Below, piece after piece: positions 37,522 to 46,975 of a DNA stretch of 64,000 nucleotides. The DNA comes from Chloroflexota bacterium. Its GTDB lineage: Bacteria > Chloroflexota > Anaerolineae > Anaerolineales > UBA4823. Below the pieces are notes generated by a model. It was given only the letters and a program-made list of their open reading frames with translations. It was not told where the DNA came from and ran no database searches. The stretch lies in the NCBI GenBank assembly GCA_029782365.1, contig JAKOUW010000085.1:124001-188000 (forward strand). The letters run 5' to 3'. Made by a program: the position numbers and the translations under genes. Numbering within the stretch: the first letter of the stretch is position 1; each line of letters starts with the position of its first letter.

Positions 37522-38790
37522 ATGCCCGTTCCGGTGTACATGCCCCAATTGGGCGAATCGGTCAACGAAGGTACGGTCACGAAATGGCTCAAACAAATCG
37601 GCGAGCGGGTGGAGGAATACGAGGCGCTGGTCGAAGTCAACACAGACAAAGTTGACACCGAAATCGGCAGCCCGGCAGCCGGCGTGCTGGTAGAGATCCA
37701 TATCCAGCCAGGAGCCACCGTGCGGGCCGGCACCGTGCTGGCTCGCATCCAAACCGCCGACGAAAGCCCGGCCGCCGCGCCGCCACCTCACCCGGAAATT
37801 CTCGCCCCGGCTGCGAAACCCGCGCCCCTTTCGAGTCTGGCTCAAGCACAGGGCAGCCAGGCAGCTGTTTCGAGCGGGCATAATGGAAAATCAGGTTTTA
37901 TTTCCCCTGTGGTGGCAAAAATTGCCCGCGAACAGGGAATCGACCTGCACGCAGTCAGCGGCACTGGCGAGGGCGGCCGGATTACCAAGCAAGACGTGCT
38001 GGATTACCTGGCGCAGCGCTCCACTCCAATAAAGCAGCCTGCGCCTGCCGCACAGCCGGTCTCCGCGCCGCAGGCATTAGAAAAACAACCCCCCGCGTCT
38101 ATTCCAGGCGATGAAGTGCTGCCGCTCACTCCGGTGCGCCGCGCAATTGCCGAGCATATGGTTTTCAGCGAACACAATTCGCCGCACGTCACGACCGTGA
38201 TGGAGGCCGACCTCAGCCATATCCAGGCCCACCGGCAGGCCAACAAATCCGCGCTGGCGCGCGAGGGAATCAACCTGACCTATACAGCGTATTTCATGCA
38301 GGCGGCGGCCAGCGCGTTGAAACGCTTCCCCCTGGTGAATTCATCCTGGAGCGAACAGGGCATCCTCCTGCACCGCGCCGTGCATATCGGTATGGCGACC
38401 TCCCTTGGCGAGGAGGGGCTGATCGTCCCGGTGATTAAGCATGCCGACAGCCTTTCGCTGACTGGCGTGGCGCGCGCCGTCAACAACCTGTCCAACCGGG
38501 CGCGGGCGCACAAACTGCAGCCCGACGAGGTGAAAGGCGGGACGTTTACCATCACCAATCACGGCACCAGCGGCTCGCTGTTTGCCACTCCGATCATCAA
38601 CCAGCCGCAATGCGCCATCCTGGGCGTCGGGGCTATTCAAAAGCGTGTCGTTGTGGTTGGCGAGGATAGCATCGCCATCCGCCCGATGGTCTATCTCAGC
38701 CTGACTTTTGACCACCGCATCCTGGACGGCGCCAGCGCCGACAACTTCCTGGCTACAGTGGTAGAATCGCTGCAAAATTATCCTGCTTAA
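37522..38790 (+). CDS. Dihydrolipoamide acyltransferase (E2)
   Basis: Core acyltransferase of the 2-oxoacid dehydrogenase complex, 422 residues. One lipoyl domain with Lys43 (EVNTDKVDTEIGSP), a linker, an E3/E1-binding domain (about 130-170; SPVVAKIAREQGIDLHAVSGTG), an Ala/Pro linker, and the catalytic domain ending FDHRILDGASADNF (HxxxDG). ATG 37522 is preceded by AGGAGG. Gap of 13 bases to E1. Single lipoyl domain and this linker pattern fit branched-chain or pyruvate E2; substrate unresolved. Confidence 0.94.
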   Translation: MPVPVYMPQLGESVNEGTVTKWLKQIGERVEEYEALVEVNTDKVDTEIGSPAAGVLVEIHIQPGATVRAGTVLARIQTADESPAAAPPPHPEILAPAAKPAPLSSLAQAQGSQAAVSSGHNGKSGFISPVVAKIAREQGIDLHAVSGTGEGGRITKQDVLDYLAQRSTPIKQPAPAAQPVSAPQALEKQPPASIPGDEVLPLTPVRRAIAEHMVFSEHNSPHVTTVMEADLSHIQAHRQANKSALAREGINLTYTAYFMQAAASALKRFPLVNSSWSEQGILLHRAVHIGMATSLGEEGLIVPVIKHADSLSLTGVARAVNNLSNRARAHKLQPDEVKGGTFTITNHGTSGSLFATPIINQPQCAILGVGAIQKRVVVVGEDSIAIRPMVYLSLTFDHRILDGASADNFLATVVESLQNYPA

Positions 38791-38814
38791 TTTTTTTCGG
38801 AAAGGAATCTTCGC

Positions 38815-40212
38815 ATGCCTGATTATGATGTCGTCGTATTGGGCGCTGGCCCTGCCGGCTATGTGAGCGCCATTCGTTGCGCGCAGCTCGGTTTGAAAAC
38901 CGCCATTGTCGATAAACGCTGGCTGGGGGGGGTATGTCTAAATGTAGGCTGCATCCCCTCGAAAGCTTTACTGAAAAACGCTGAAATCGCCCACACCTTG
39001 CGCGAGCGCGGCAAGGAATTTGGCTTCGCTTTTGAAAACTTGACCTTCGATTTCAGCGTGGCCGTCAAGCGCAGCCGCCAGGTTTCTGACCGCCTGACCA
39101 AAGGCGTAGGTTTCTTGATGAAGAAGAATAACATCGATGTGTACATGGGCGAGGCCAAGGTGACCGCGGCCAATGCTGTACGTGTAACCGATGCCACGGG
39201 GAAAACCAGCGATTTGAAAACCAAGAACATCATTGTTGCCACCGGTGCATCGGCAGCTGTGCCGGGCGCCTGGAAAGTGGATGGCCAAAAAGTGGTCACT
39301 TATCTGGAGGCCATTTTGCAGGAAAAGCTTCCCAAGTCGGTTGTCGTCATCGGTTCGGGCGCCATCGGCGTCGAATTTTCCACGGTGTGGAGCTCCTACG
39401 GCGTGGCGGTTACCATCGTTGAGATGCTGCCGCGACTGGTGCCCCTGGAAGATGAAGAAATCAGCGGAGAGCTGGCGAAAGCCTTCAAAAAGCGCGGCAT
39501 CACCTCATTGATCGGGCACAAAGTCGAAGCCGTCGAGACCACTGAGGCGGGCGTGAAAGTCACTGTCTCAGCCGATGGACAGACCAAAGTTGTCGAAGCC
39601 GAGCAGGCGCTGGTGGCCATCGGATTCAGGCCCAACAGCCGCGGACTGGGGTTAGAAGAAATGGGCGTCAAAATCAGCGAGCGAGGCTTTGTCGAAATTG
39701 ATGAACGTATGGCCACCAATGTACCGGGGATCTGGGCTATCGGTGATGTGACCGGCAAGCTGATGCTGGCGCACGTTGGTTCCGCCCAGGGGATCGTCTG
39801 CGCCGAACATATCGCCGGCCATGAAACGATCAAGCTGAATTACGAAATGATGCCGCGCGCCACTTACTGCCAGCCGCAGATCGCTTCCTTTGGCATCACG
39901 GAAACGCAGGCCAAGGAGCGCGGCTATGAAGTGAAAATCGGGCGCTTCCCGTTCCAGGCAAACGGCAAAGCGCTTGGGTTGGGTGAAGGCAGCGGGTTTG
40001 TCAAAATGGTGGTCGATGCCAAATATGGAGAGATTCTTGGCGCCCACCTGATCGGGCCGGAAGTCACCGAGCTGCTGCCAGAGTTAACCCTGGCACAAAT
40101 GATGGAGCTCACACCGGCTGAAATTGCCCGCAATGTCCATGCCCACCCCACCTTGAGCGAGGCGTTGATGGAAGCGGCGCATGGCGCAGAGGGCCACGCG
40201 ATCCACATCTAG
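38815..40212 (+). CDS. lpdA: Dihydrolipoamide dehydrogenase (E3)
   Basis: FAD flavoprotein that reoxidises lipoamide with NAD+, 465 residues. FAD site VVLGAGPAGYVSAIRCAQLG; redox disulfide Cys41/Cys46 in GGVCLNVGCIP; NAD site VVVIGSGAIGVEFSTVWSSYG; interface His/Glu in HAHPTLSEALMEA near the end. Start has GGAAAGG upstream. Third gene of the E1-E2-E3 operon and presumably also the E3 for the second, E3-less E1 pair at 55.6 kb. Its TAG overlaps the stop codon of the convergent glycosyltransferase. Confidence 0.97.
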   Translation: MPDYDVVVLGAGPAGYVSAIRCAQLGLKTAIVDKRWLGGVCLNVGCIPSKALLKNAEIAHTLRERGKEFGFAFENLTFDFSVAVKRSRQVSDRLTKGVGFLMKKNNIDVYMGEAKVTAANAVRVTDATGKTSDLKTKNIIVATGASAAVPGAWKVDGQKVVTYLEAILQEKLPKSVVVIGSGAIGVEFSTVWSSYGVAVTIVEMLPRLVPLEDEEISGELAKAFKKRGITSLIGHKVEAVETTEAGVKVTVSADGQTKVVEAEQALVAIGFRPNSRGLGLEEMGVKISERGFVEIDERMATNVPGIWAIGDVTGKLMLAHVGSAQGIVCAEHIAGHETIKLNYEMMPRATYCQPQIASFGITETQAKERGYEVKIGRFPFQANGKALGLGEGSGFVKMVVDAKYGEILGAHLIGPEVTELLPELTLAQMMELTPAEIARNVHAHPTLSEALMEAAHGAEGHAIHI

Positions 40213-41429
40213 CCCAACAAATCACCCTGCGCCTGATGGCGCTGGATGATCTCCGCGTAAAACTTGCCTGCCCTGGGCATGACCAGGCGGTAATCTGCTT
40301 TCTCGGCGACCAGGCTGGCGTTGTGGGCACGCGCCTTTTGCCGGAGCGCTGGATTGCCCAGCGCCGCAAGGATCGCCTGGGCGAACGCCCGGGGATCGGC
40401 CGGGTTAGCCAGCAGGCCGTTTTGGCCAGGCGTGATCCATTCGCGCAAGGATTCAATATCCCCCGCCACCGGAAAACAGCCGCAAGCCATTGCTTCTAAC
40501 AAAGTATTGGGCGTGCCATCGTGAAAGGCCGGAGAAACCGCTACCTGGGCCTGGCGAAACAGTTCAGCCATCTGCGGCCTGGTTTGGGCCGGCAGGAGTT
40601 GAACGGCCTGGTCGATGCCCAGGCGCGCCACCCAGGCGGCTGCCTGCGGTTCGGCTGCCATGTTCGGGCAAAGAAAGCGCGTTTCGGGGCGCTGGGCCAA
40701 TACCAATGGTATAGCCTGGAAAAAAGTATCGCTGCGCACATACGCCCGGATGCCGCGAGGGTTGATCACTACCGGCGGGCGCAGGTTTTCATCGGCTGGT
40801 GGGTAAAACACCTCAAGCTGCAGGCCGCCCGCTCCCGGCAGGACAATCACCGGTTTCGAGGCCGCAAACCCTCTGCTCTGCGCCAGGCGCACGTCGCGTT
40901 GGCAGTCTGTGTGAAGGGCAGCACTTTTCTGGAGTGTGCGGCGGGTGAGCCAACTCATGAATGGGGAAGCCTGCGCGTGCAGGGTGAAATCATTCCCCCA
41001 AACCGACACCAGCAGAGGGGCCTTGCCCGGGCCATCCCAGGCGGCTGCCGCTGCCATACCCTCGAATGGAATGCGCATGGCATGCACCAGGTCGGGGTGG
41101 AGACGCTCGATCAATTCCCCGATGCGCCTTCCCGCTGTGGGAATGGTCAGCGGCCCCAGCCACTGGCGGACGGCGGTACGCAGCCGCACTGCCCCTGCCC
41201 GCCAGATTCCAGCGCGCGACTGCCCCCCGCCAGCCTGCACACCCTGCTTCGCCTGGCTGAATGCCAGCGGGATAAAGGTGAGTGATGCCAGGTTTAAATC
41301 CACCTGCGCCGGGAAGGTAGTCGCCAGGTGAACCTGGTCGCCGCGCTCAACAAAGTACCGCATCCAATTAAGGGCAATTGGCGAACGACCGTCGGCGACA
41401 AACAACAAGCGAAGGGTCTGGGCTGGCAT
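40209..41429 (-). CDS. Glycosyltransferase, GT4-like
   Basis: A 406-residue GT-B glycosyltransferase. The N-terminal acceptor domain (LRLLFVADGRSPIALNWMRYF) and the C-terminal donor domain with QVAVSPAFHDGTPNTLLEAMACGCFPVAGDIESL, containing the family E(X7)E-type pattern (TPNTLLEAMACG), are visible. It probably adds a sugar from a nucleotide-sugar to a cell-surface acceptor; the sugar is unknown. It ends overlapping the lpdA stop (convergent stops). Confidence 0.83.
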   Translation of the reverse strand: MPAQTLRLLFVADGRSPIALNWMRYFVERGDQVHLATTFPAQVDLNLASLTFIPLAFSQAKQGVQAGGGQSRAGIWRAGAVRLRTAVRQWLGPLTIPTAGRRIGELIERLHPDLVHAMRIPFEGMAAAAAWDGPGKAPLLVSVWGNDFTLHAQASPFMSWLTRRTLQKSAALHTDCQRDVRLAQSRGFAASKPVIVLPGAGGLQLEVFYPPADENLRPPVVINPRGIRAYVRSDTFFQAIPLVLAQRPETRFLCPNMAAEPQAAAWVARLGIDQAVQLLPAQTRPQMAELFRQAQVAVSPAFHDGTPNTLLEAMACGCFPVAGDIESLREWITPGQNGLLANPADPRAFAQAILAALGNPALRQKARAHNASLVAEKADYRLVMPRAGKFYAEIIQRHQAQGDLLG

Positions 41430-41467
41430 ACTCGCCGACGAGTATACCTTAGTTCAGCAGGATCGGG

Positions 41468-41944
41468 CTAAGCTCGCAGAAAAGACCCCTGGGCGGCCGG
41501 AATTGAGCGCTCTGGAAAACGAGCGGCTTCCTGGCGCAGGGCTGCGGTTGCCTGGCTGAGCTCTTGCAAGGGAAAATCCAGCCACAGATCGTGCAAACCC
41601 CGACAGGCAGGCATCAACCAGCCCGGCCGGGCCTGGGCCTCAAAGAACAAGCGCACTTTACGGCCTTTGGGTGTGTCCAATACCATGAATGACAAACAGG
41701 GTTCCAGGAAATCCAGCCGCAAACGGGTTTCCGTACCTCCGGCCACCTGCTCTAACCAATCTGCCAGCCAGCCAGCTTCGTAGGTCGTCAGCCCAATGCA
41801 ATCGGTTTGCCAACCACCCTGCGCGGTACGCGCTGAAAGCTGCAGCCGCAAGGCATTGGCGCGCACATAAGCCCGAGCCCGCGGCTCCGCATAGCCGATT
41901 ATCTTCATGCGAAAAAAGGTTCCGTCCGGGTTTCTCAGCAACAT
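41468..41944 (-). CDS. Small protein resembling WapI-type immunity proteins
   Basis: A 158-residue soluble protein. It begins MLLRNPDGTFFRMKIIGYAEP; later segments such as DCIGLTTYEAGWLADWLEQV, DFLEPCLSFMVLD and a distal LDFPLQELSQATAALRQEAARFPER match my memory of the WapI/Imm family pattern (DPCL-TxxEL-xxWLE ... FxEPxLxF ... RFPxR). No toxin gene lies next to it, so an immunity role would be as an orphan. The family match needs a profile search. Confidence 0.4.
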   Translation of the reverse strand: MLLRNPDGTFFRMKIIGYAEPRARAYVRANALRLQLSARTAQGGWQTDCIGLTTYEAGWLADWLEQVAGGTETRLRLDFLEPCLSFMVLDTPKGRKVRLFFEAQARPGWLMPACRGLHDLWLDFPLQELSQATAALRQEAARFPERSIPAAQGSFLRA

Positions 41945-42065
41945 GCCAATCTCCTTTTATAAAATCCTGGCATAAGTGTAGATCAAGCGGCGCTCCTTGA
42001 CTACCTCTCAAGGCATCGAATAAACACACTTGAGTGCTTGACGGTATTGGTGATGCTTGTTAGCC

Positions 42066-42071
42066 TATAAT
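42066..42071 (+). promoter_or_regulatory. -10 box of the membrane-protein/two-component operon
   Basis: TATAAT, 71 bases before the ATG at 42142; a leader carrying AAGGA would be expected. The nearer ATG at 42076 is too close to it (4 bases) to be a plausible start. Confidence 0.45.
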
Positions 42072-42141
42072 CAGGATGGAAAGCGAGCGCACCCGCGGCG
42101 CGGAAACCACCCCTGAAATCGTTTTCAACAAGGAAGTGGAC

Positions 42142-43473
42142 ATGAAATATGTGAGCCAGATACAGGCAGTCTCACAAGATCCTGCTGCTCTGGAAGAATT
42201 GTACCGCCAGTCTATGCAGCAGCACTCAGGCAAAGAATTCACCGCCGATTTGCTCTCCTGCCGAGCCGAAGCGCCCCAAAACCAGCTTCTCAACTTCTGG
42301 TATTTCCGGCTTCAAGAATCCCCCCACGCTCAACCCTCTATCAATTGGGCGCTCACCGGAGGGTTGGCCGGCTTGAGCGGTTTGCTGTGCGGGCTGCTCG
42401 CCGCCAGCAACGCCATATACATTGACCGTGTGCCTTATCTGGTGCTGGTCGCCCCGGCTATCATCGGCTCAGCCATCATAGCTTACCTGGCGCTGGCCAG
42501 CCGGCGGGGAGGCCGATTCGCTTTGATTTTGGGGGCGGTTTTATGGGTGAGCGTGGTGTATACGCTGTTGCTCACAACGGGCATGGCCCCGGCAATGCGC
42601 AGCCAGGCGATGATCCAGTTGGTGATTCACAACTGCCTGCTGGTCTGGGCAGGCGTCGGGCTGTTCGTGGTGTTGAACAGTCACCCGGGCAGCCTGCTGG
42701 CATTGCAGCACAGCGGGCCGGCGCGGTTTGCTTTCCTATACAAGTCACTGGAAGTTTTCACCATCGCCGGTTTGAGTGCGATTGCTGCAAGCGCCTTCTT
42801 TGCTGTTTCGCTGGTTTTGTTTGAAACGCTGAATGTGAAGATTTCGATGGAAGTGCAAAATTTCGTGGCAGCCGGCATAGGCGGAATGATCCCTGTTTTC
42901 GCCGTCGCCTGGATGTATAATCCACAGGCTGCGCCAGAGGAACAGGATTTTCAACAAGGCGTCAGCCGCATCCTGGCGACTCTGCTACAGGTGCTGGTTT
43001 TTCCCACCCTGCTGGTGGCGGTGATTTATGTGGCGCTGATTCCATTTAATTTCTATGCGCCGTTTTCCAACCGCGATGTGTTGATCGCCTATAATGTCAT
43101 GCTCTTCGCCGTCATGGCGCTGCTTTTGGGAGCCACCCCTCTAAGACTGGAGGACCTTGCGCCGCGTGGCCGATGGATGCTGCAAAAAGCCTTCCTGGTA
43201 TTGACCTGCCTCGCCGTTTTGGTCAGCGTATATGCTCTGACAGCAATACTTTCTCGTACCCAGTTATCAGGCGGATTGACCGTCAACCGCCTGGTGATGA
43301 TCGGCTGGAACCTGATCAATACTTTCCTCCTTTCCTGGATGATTTACACCCAGATCCGCCCGGGGCAGTCTGCCTGGAACGAGGCGCTCAAGCGCAGTTT
43401 CGCCATCGCTTCTAATCTGTATGTTGGGTGGGGCATGTTGGTGATCTTGCTGATTCCTCTATTGTTCCGTTAG
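42142..43473 (+). CDS. Polytopic membrane protein of unknown function
   Basis: A 443-residue protein. ATG 42142 has AAGGA 7 bases upstream. Residues 1-65 are cytoplasmic and helical; from about 70 onward there are 10-12 hydrophobic helices in groups separated by short loops (SINWALTGGLAGLSGLLCG; LFVVLNSHPGSLL; NRLVMIGWNLINTFLLSWMIY at the end). It resembles DUF4153-type proteins in its topology and final helices but I cannot confirm that. It is directly upstream of a response regulator/kinase pair and may be its regulatory target or partner. Confidence 0.6.
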   Translation: MKYVSQIQAVSQDPAALEELYRQSMQQHSGKEFTADLLSCRAEAPQNQLLNFWYFRLQESPHAQPSINWALTGGLAGLSGLLCGLLAASNAIYIDRVPYLVLVAPAIIGSAIIAYLALASRRGGRFALILGAVLWVSVVYTLLLTTGMAPAMRSQAMIQLVIHNCLLVWAGVGLFVVLNSHPGSLLALQHSGPARFAFLYKSLEVFTIAGLSAIAASAFFAVSLVLFETLNVKISMEVQNFVAAGIGGMIPVFAVAWMYNPQAAPEEQDFQQGVSRILATLLQVLVFPTLLVAVIYVALIPFNFYAPFSNRDVLIAYNVMLFAVMALLLGATPLRLEDLAPRGRWMLQKAFLVLTCLAVLVSVYALTAILSRTQLSGGLTVNRLVMIGWNLINTFLLSWMIYTQIRPGQSAWNEALKRSFAIASNLYVGWGMLVILLIPLLFR

Positions 43474-43476
43474 AAT
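43447..43476 (+). promoter_or_regulatory. Possible promoter of response regulator (leaderless)
   Basis: TTGCTG at 43447-43452, 18-base spacer, TAGAAT at 43471-43476, 6 bases before ATG 43483. The -35 is a weak match. Confidence 0.35.
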
Positions 43477-43482
43477 GATAGT

Positions 43483-44259
43483 ATGACTATGCAACTGCTG
43501 CTGGTGGAAGACAACCCGCGCCTGCGACAGGCGTTGAAAGGCGGCTTGCAAATCACTGGCGAAGTAGAGGTGGTCCATGACTGCGAGAGCGGCGAAGCGG
43601 CGCTGGCTTACTGCCTATCCAGCGCCAACGCCGAGACGAGCTCTGTTCATCCCACGGCTACCCTGATGGATGTGCAATTGGCAGGCAAGATGAATGGTAT
43701 CCAGGCAGCTGTGGCTATCCGACGCGAATTTCCCCGCCACCCGATCGTGTTTTACTCGATCCAGGATGACGATGCCTATTATCGTGACTTTCGCCGTTCG
43801 GGCATTCTCAGCCATTATGCCTACGTGCGTAAGTCGAACTATCTCCTTCCCCAAATGATCCTGCCCCTGCTGCGCGACGCAGTCGCCGGGCGGAGTTTTA
43901 TCGACCCGGATATCGAGGCGCGCGTCCAAGAAGTTCGCCAGAAAGATGAAAACGATCCTATGGCCATGCTCGAGCCCAACGAGCAGGTGGTGGCGCGCCT
44001 GTTGGCGCAGGGGTTGACCAACGAGCAAATCGCCGCGCGCATGGGTTTTCAAGACAAGCGCACTATCAGCCGCACGAACGGGCAAATCTATGCGGCCTGG
44101 GGATTGGATGCAACGACGACGGATGAAAAAGTGGCCCGCACACGCGCTGCTTTGATTGTCATAGCCGGCCGGATTATCTCCTGGGACGATGAAGGGCAAT
44201 CGTACGTGATGAACGATCGCGGCGGCTGGGAAAAATACCCAGAAAACGGCGCCCAATGA
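43483..44259 (+). CDS. Response regulator with LuxR-like HTH
   Basis: A 258-residue regulator. The receiver domain (about 1-150) has E9-D10, phospho-acceptor Asp63 (LMDVQLAGKMNGIQAA) and a Thr/Ser switch; it carries an insertion between helix 2 and strand 3 (SSANAETSSVHPTA). The effector domain (about 165-235) is a LuxR-like HTH (NEQVVARLLAQGLTNEQIAARMGFQ). Overlaps the kinase gene by 4 bases, so translation is coupled. The target may be the adjacent membrane-protein gene. Confidence 0.85.
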   Translation: MTMQLLLVEDNPRLRQALKGGLQITGEVEVVHDCESGEAALAYCLSSANAETSSVHPTATLMDVQLAGKMNGIQAAVAIRREFPRHPIVFYSIQDDDAYYRDFRRSGILSHYAYVRKSNYLLPQMILPLLRDAVAGRSFIDPDIEARVQEVRQKDENDPMAMLEPNEQVVARLLAQGLTNEQIAARMGFQDKRTISRTNGQIYAAWGLDATTTDEKVARTRAALIVIAGRIISWDDEGQSYVMNDRGGWEKYPENGAQ

Positions 44260-46511
44260 CCGGCCTGGTTTTCCTGGATTGGCTGCTGCTGGCGGCCTCC
44301 ATGTTCAACACCATGCTCCTGATCTGGCTTGGGCTGACGGTGCATTTAAACGCCGAAAGGCGCACCCCGGGTCTATGGCTGGCCAGCGGCTCACTGCTGT
44401 TGGGGGGGCTTTTTTTCCTGATTCACACCATCATCGTCGGCTTCAACTTTTCGTTTGCCAGCCCAGTATTGGATTTTTGGTGGAAGATCGGTTGGCTGCC
44501 GGTCATCTGCCTGCCTGCCGCCTGGTACACGGTGATTCTGTGGTACAGTGGTTATTGGGAGCCGGGTGATTCTACCCTACGCTTGCGGCATCGCGCCTGG
44601 TTCTTTGCGGCGCTTCTGCTGGCTGGTGGGGGCATCAGTCTGTTAATTTTGCCACGCTCAATCCCCTCGACCGAACAATTGTTGATCTTCGATCTGCATG
44701 CCATGCCAGAAATCGGCGGGGTGCCGCTGTTGTTCTTGCTCTTTCCGCTGTACACCCTGGTATGCATCGTGCTCAGTCTGGATGTGCTCAGGCATCCTGG
44801 CCCATCCACCCGGGTGATGGGTGAGCTGGCCTGCCAGCGCGCCCGACCCTGGTTGGTGGCGACCTCCCTGCTTCTGCTCCTGGTCAGCCTGATGGTAGGC
44901 CTGGCGCTGGCATTCGTTATCTTGTCTGTCAGCCAGAATTACCTGGAGGGCTACAGCGAGGCGGAGCGTGTTATCACCGCCCAGGTTAGCCTGGGTTGGC
45001 TGGATTTGATCATCGCCGGTCTAATCGGCGTGGCAATTCTTTTGGTCGGTCAGGCAATTGTTGCATACGAGGTGTTCACCGGAAAGACGCTGCCCCGCCG
45101 CGGCCTGCGGCGCTACTGGCGCAGGGCGGTCATCCTGGCTGGCGGTTTTGGCCTGCTGCTGGCGGGCATTGTGCAAATCCACCTGCCTCAAATCTATACA
45201 ATCACCCTGGCGACGGTCTTTGTCGTGGTGTTCTACGCCTTGCTGAGCTGGCGTGTTTATGTCGAACGCGAGCGCTCGATGGACACCCTGCGTCCATTTA
45301 TCACCAGCCAGCAGCTTCTCTCCCAGATTCTGGCCGGCAGCGACGAATCGGGCCATCCGGAACGCCAGGCTTTTGACGCTTTGTGCAACGGCTTATTAAA
45401 CGCCCGCCTGGCTTACCTGGCGCCGGTTGGTGAAATGGCGACCCTGGCCGGCCCTACCCTGGCGTATCCGCAGAGTGCGCCTGACAGCATCCCTGAGCTG
45501 GGCCTGCTGACCGCCCGCCTGCTGACGAATGGCGCCATGCGCGAACCGTTTTCACCAGCCAACCATTCTACCGCCGGAGAGCAGTTATGCTTACCCCTGC
45601 CGACGGATACCGCTGCCGCTGCGCTTTTTGGCGGCCCAGCCTGGGCAGTTCCGCTGTGGGGGCAGCGCGGCTTAATTGGTCTACTGCTGTTGGGGGAAAA
45701 ACTGGACAACAGCCTTTACACCCAGGAGGAAGTGGAATTGGCTCGCCTGGCCGGGGAACGCATTCTGGACGCGCGTGCCAGCGCAGAGATTGCCCGCCGC
45801 CTGGTCGCCCTTCAGCGCCAGCGCATCGCTGAAAGCCAGGTGATCGACCGCCGCGCCCGCCGCGTACTGCATGATGAGGTGCTGCCTTCGCTGCACTCGG
45901 CGCTCTTATACTTGAGTTCGCGCAGCGATAACCACTCCGTAATGCCAGAAGCCCTCCAGGCGCTCAGCGAGGCCCACAACCAGATTTCCTCCTTGCTGCG
46001 CGAGCTGCCCACCCCCGTAGCGCCGGAAGTCACCCACCTGGGCCTGATTGGCGCTTTACAGCAGTTGGTAGAAAATGAATTTCGCACCAGCTTCGACAGC
46101 GTCCAATTTCACTGCGAAGCCAACGCGGAAGAGCCGACCAGGCGCATCCCGGCCCTGGCTGGTGAAGTGCTGTACTTTGCAGCGCGCGAGGCGGTGCGCA
46201 ATGCAGCCCGTCACGGGCGTGGGGGAGACGAGGGGTATTTGCTTAGCCTTTCTGTGGATGTGCTCTGGCAGGATGGCTTGAAGATTGATATCGTGGACAA
46301 TGGTGTCGGCCTGGCGGCCGCCGCGCCAGCCAATGCAAAATCGCCTGCGGAGACAGGCAGCGCGCTGGCAAAGAGCAGTGGGCAAGGCCTGGCCTTGCAC
46401 AGCACCCTGCTGGCTGTCCTGGGCGGCACCTTAGAGCTGAGCAATGCCTCGCCGCAATCCACCCGGCTGACCATCTTTTTACCCCAAAAAGCATTTCAGG
46501 AGTGGAGATAA
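44256..46511 (+). CDS. Membrane sensor histidine kinase, NarL-type partner
   Basis: A 751-residue kinase. About eight to nine hydrophobic helices (residues about 5-340) form a multi-pass sensor; a GAF-like region (about 365-510) follows. The dimerisation domain carries HDEVLPSLHSALLYL (phospho-His near residue 535), typical of HisKA_3 kinases, and an HATPase_c domain ends the chain (AAREAVRNAARHG; DNGVGL; GQGLALHSTL). Overlaps the regulator by 4 bases and the next gene by 1 (TAATG). The signal is unknown. Confidence 0.83.
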   Translation: MTGLVFLDWLLLAASMFNTMLLIWLGLTVHLNAERRTPGLWLASGSLLLGGLFFLIHTIIVGFNFSFASPVLDFWWKIGWLPVICLPAAWYTVILWYSGYWEPGDSTLRLRHRAWFFAALLLAGGGISLLILPRSIPSTEQLLIFDLHAMPEIGGVPLLFLLFPLYTLVCIVLSLDVLRHPGPSTRVMGELACQRARPWLVATSLLLLLVSLMVGLALAFVILSVSQNYLEGYSEAERVITAQVSLGWLDLIIAGLIGVAILLVGQAIVAYEVFTGKTLPRRGLRRYWRRAVILAGGFGLLLAGIVQIHLPQIYTITLATVFVVVFYALLSWRVYVERERSMDTLRPFITSQQLLSQILAGSDESGHPERQAFDALCNGLLNARLAYLAPVGEMATLAGPTLAYPQSAPDSIPELGLLTARLLTNGAMREPFSPANHSTAGEQLCLPLPTDTAAAALFGGPAWAVPLWGQRGLIGLLLLGEKLDNSLYTQEEVELARLAGERILDARASAEIARRLVALQRQRIAESQVIDRRARRVLHDEVLPSLHSALLYLSSRSDNHSVMPEALQALSEAHNQISSLLRELPTPVAPEVTHLGLIGALQQLVENEFRTSFDSVQFHCEANAEEPTRRIPALAGEVLYFAAREAVRNAARHGRGGDEGYLLSLSVDVLWQDGLKIDIVDNGVGLAAAAPANAKSPAETGSALAKSSGQGLALHSTLLAVLGGTLELSNASPQSTRLTIFLPQKAFQEWR

Positions 46512-46975
46512 TGACCGAATTCACGCTCTCCCCAATTGCTTACATCGAAAACACGCGCCTGCAAGTGGAAGATGACCATTGGGGCGGGTTGAAATCGCGC
46601 ATTGTTCTCGTTCCTTCTCTACCCGAAGAAAGCCTGCTGGGCATTGAGGAATTTTCACATCTTGAAATCATCTTCCTGTTTCACCTGGCGCCCGAAGATA
46701 AAGTTGTTACGGCAGCTCGCCGTCCGCGCAATAACCCGGCCTGGCCGCGAACCGGTATCTTCGCCCAGCGCGCCAAGAATCGGCCCAACCGCTTGGGGCT
46801 GGCCACAGTGCGCCTGTTCATGCGAGAAGGGCGCGCCCTGTACGTTCTGGACCTGGATGCGGTCGATGGCACTCCCGTACTGGATATCAAGCCAGTGATG
46901 AGCGAGTTCTTACCGCAGGGGGAGCTGTGTCAGCCCGCCTGGTCGCATGAATTGATGGAACATTATTGGGATTGA
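46511..46975 (+). CDS. trmO: TrmO-family tRNA t6A37 N6-methyltransferase
   Basis: 154-residue TsaA/YaeB-like protein that uses S-adenosylmethionine to methylate the t6A37 base of tRNA-Thr(GGU). Conserved signatures: LSPIAYIEN at the start, the FSHLEIIFLFHLA strand, and RPRNNPAWPRTGIFAQRAKNRPN (RTG.FA.R...RPN is diagnostic), then LDLDAVDGTPVLDIKP. TrmO proteins are often 150-240 residues. The start A is shared with the previous stop (TAATG). Ends overlapping the convergent ABC-F gene by 13 bases. Confidence 0.88.
   Translation: MTEFTLSPIAYIENTRLQVEDDHWGGLKSRIVLVPSLPEESLLGIEEFSHLEIIFLFHLAPEDKVVTAARRPRNNPAWPRTGIFAQRAKNRPNRLGLATVRLFMREGRALYVLDLDAVDGTPVLDIKPVMSEFLPQGELCQPAWSHELMEHYWD

Noticed and set aside
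42076..42141. ATG at 42076 as the start of the membrane protein
   Set aside because: It is only 4 bases from a TATAAT box, and the ATG at 42142 has an AAGGA site and a better N-terminus.
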